Below, one piece after another: positions 5,094-5,971 of a DNA stretch of 5,971 nucleotides. Location of the stretch: NCBI GenBank assembly GCA_025350425.1, contig JANXXW010000246.1, positions 1 to 5,971 of the forward strand, given 5' to 3'. The position numbers and the translations under genes are program-made. The first letter of the stretch is position 1, and the number at the start of each line of letters is the position of its first letter. A model generated the notes under the pieces. It did not search any database. It was not told where the DNA came from and worked only from the letters and a program-made list of their open reading frames with translations. The stretch is from Rhodospirillales bacterium (lineage in GTDB: Bacteria > Pseudomonadota > Alphaproteobacteria > Acetobacterales > Acetobacteraceae).

Positions 5094-5971
5094 TGGTGCC
5101 CGAGGCCGTAACTGGCTGGGTGGCGGCGCAACGCCCGCGCCTGCTGGATGAATTGCTGGCGTTCATCTCGATCCCGAGCGTGTCTACCGATCCCGGCTAC
5201 GCCCAGGGCATCGCCGACGCCGCCGAGGCGCTGCGAGCGCGTCTCGCGCGCATCGGGCTTTCCAGCGTCCAGTTGCTCGACGGTGGCGGCCATCAGGCGG
5301 TGTACGGCGAGTGGACCGGGGCGCCGGGACAGCCAACCATTCTGGTGTATGGCCATTACGACGTGCAGCCGCCCGACCCGCTCGATCTATGGGATACGCA
5401 GCCGTTCCAACCGACGATCCGGGATGACAGGATCTATGCGCGCGGCGCATCGGACGACAAGTCGCCGCTCTGGATCGCGGTGTCGGCGATCGAGGCGTGG
5501 CTGGCCGTCGAGGGGCGTCTGCCCGTCAACGTGAAGGTGCTGCTGGAGGGCGAGGAGGAGATCGGCAGCGGCACGCTGCCTGAGATCATGCGCCGCTACC
5601 GCGACCTGCTGGCCGCCGACGTGCTGGTCAGTGCCGATGGCGGGCGATGGCGGCCGGGCCGGCCCAGCGTGAACACCAATAGCCGGGGCCTCGCGGGATT
5701 GGAGTTGCGGGTGCGTACGGCGGGGCACGATCTGCATTCCGGCCGCTTCGGCGGGCCGGTGGGCAATGCCGCGATGGTGCTGGCGCGGCTGCTGGCCAGC
5801 CTGCATGACGAGCGCAACCATGTGGCCGTAGAGGGCTTCTTCGATGGATTGCGGCGGCCAGGTAATGCCGATTTCGCCAGCATGGACGAGTTGGCATTCG
5901 ACGAGGCGGCGTTCTTCAGCGAGATTGGCGCGCGTCCAGGCGCCATGGAGCCTGGGGTGCGGCTGCTGGAG
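5093..5971 (+). CDS. M20-family metallopeptidase, dipeptidase type (3' end outside window)
   Basis: The frame stays open for 293 codons to the end of the window. M20 dipeptidases are usually about 450-480 residues, so roughly the first 60% is present. The N-terminus (LLDELLAFISIPSVST) is typical of the family. Di-zinc-site and catalytic residues are seen in order: H88 and D90 in VYGHYDVQPPDPLDLW, D121 in ARGASDDKSP, E155/E156 in LEGEEEIGSG, D182 in VSADGG, and H215 in DLHSGRFGG, which opens the lid/dimerisation domain. From memory of mammalian carnosinase CN2 (D132, E166, D195, H228), the D121-E155 and D182-H215 spacings match exactly. The second-metal His near the C-terminus lies beyond the window. 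These cytoplasmic enzymes cleave dipeptides or N-acyl/carbamoyl amino acids; the peptidase subgroup fits best. The start overlaps the creatininase-family stop (TGATG). Confidence 0.93.
   Translation, partial: MVPEAVTGWVAAQRPRLLDELLAFISIPSVSTDPGYAQGIADAAEALRARLARIGLSSVQLLDGGGHQAVYGEWTGAPGQPTILVYGHYDVQPPDPLDLWDTQPFQPTIRDDRIYARGASDDKSPLWIAVSAIEAWLAVEGRLPVNVKVLLEGEEEIGSGTLPEIMRRYRDLLAADVLVSADGGRWRPGRPSVNTNSRGLAGLELRVRTAGHDLHSGRFGGPVGNAAMVLARLLASLHDERNHVAVEGFFDGLRRPGNADFASMDELAFDEAAFFSEIGARPGAMEPGVRLLE

Overview
The window looks like GC-rich proteobacterial DNA, most likely alphaproteobacterial. This is inferred from GC-ending codons, tightly packed catabolic genes and the style of the receiver protein; no marker gene settles it. 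Every gene I can support is on the + strand. I see no tRNA, rRNA, CRISPR array, transposase or phage gene. The two outermost genes run off the window ends.

Left block (1-3631): the C-terminal end of a HyuA-type hydantoinase/oxoprolinase subunit, a complete HyuB-type subunit, and a complete zinc-dependent N-acyl-D-amino-acid deacylase. Each stop codon overlaps the next start as TGATG, so this is one translationally coupled operon. A perfect 10-bp inverted repeat covers the stop of the deacylase gene and may end the transcript or protect its 3' end.

Middle block (3632-4400): an orphan single-domain response regulator and a 77-residue single-span membrane protein whose gene has noticeably lower GC. 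After these come about 90 bases with no annotated gene. They hold short TTGATCC-type repeats and an open frame for a hydrophobic, helix-like peptide whose stop overlaps the next start as TGATG. This resembles the tail of a lost or broken gene.

Right block (4401-5971): a creatininase-family amidohydrolase, coupled by another TGATG to an M20-family metallopeptidase (dipeptidase type) that is open to the window end.

Taken together, the left and right blocks read as one catabolic locus for amide or cyclic-amide compounds. ATP-dependent ring opening (HyuA/HyuB), N-deacylation of D-amino acids, a second amidohydrolase and a dipeptidase would together release free amino acids from hydantoin-, lactam- or N-acyl/peptidyl-type substrates. 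The actual substrate cannot be read from the sequence. No obviously new system is visible. The most unusual points are the regulator/membrane-protein pair lodged between the enzyme genes and the orphan TGATG junction beside it.
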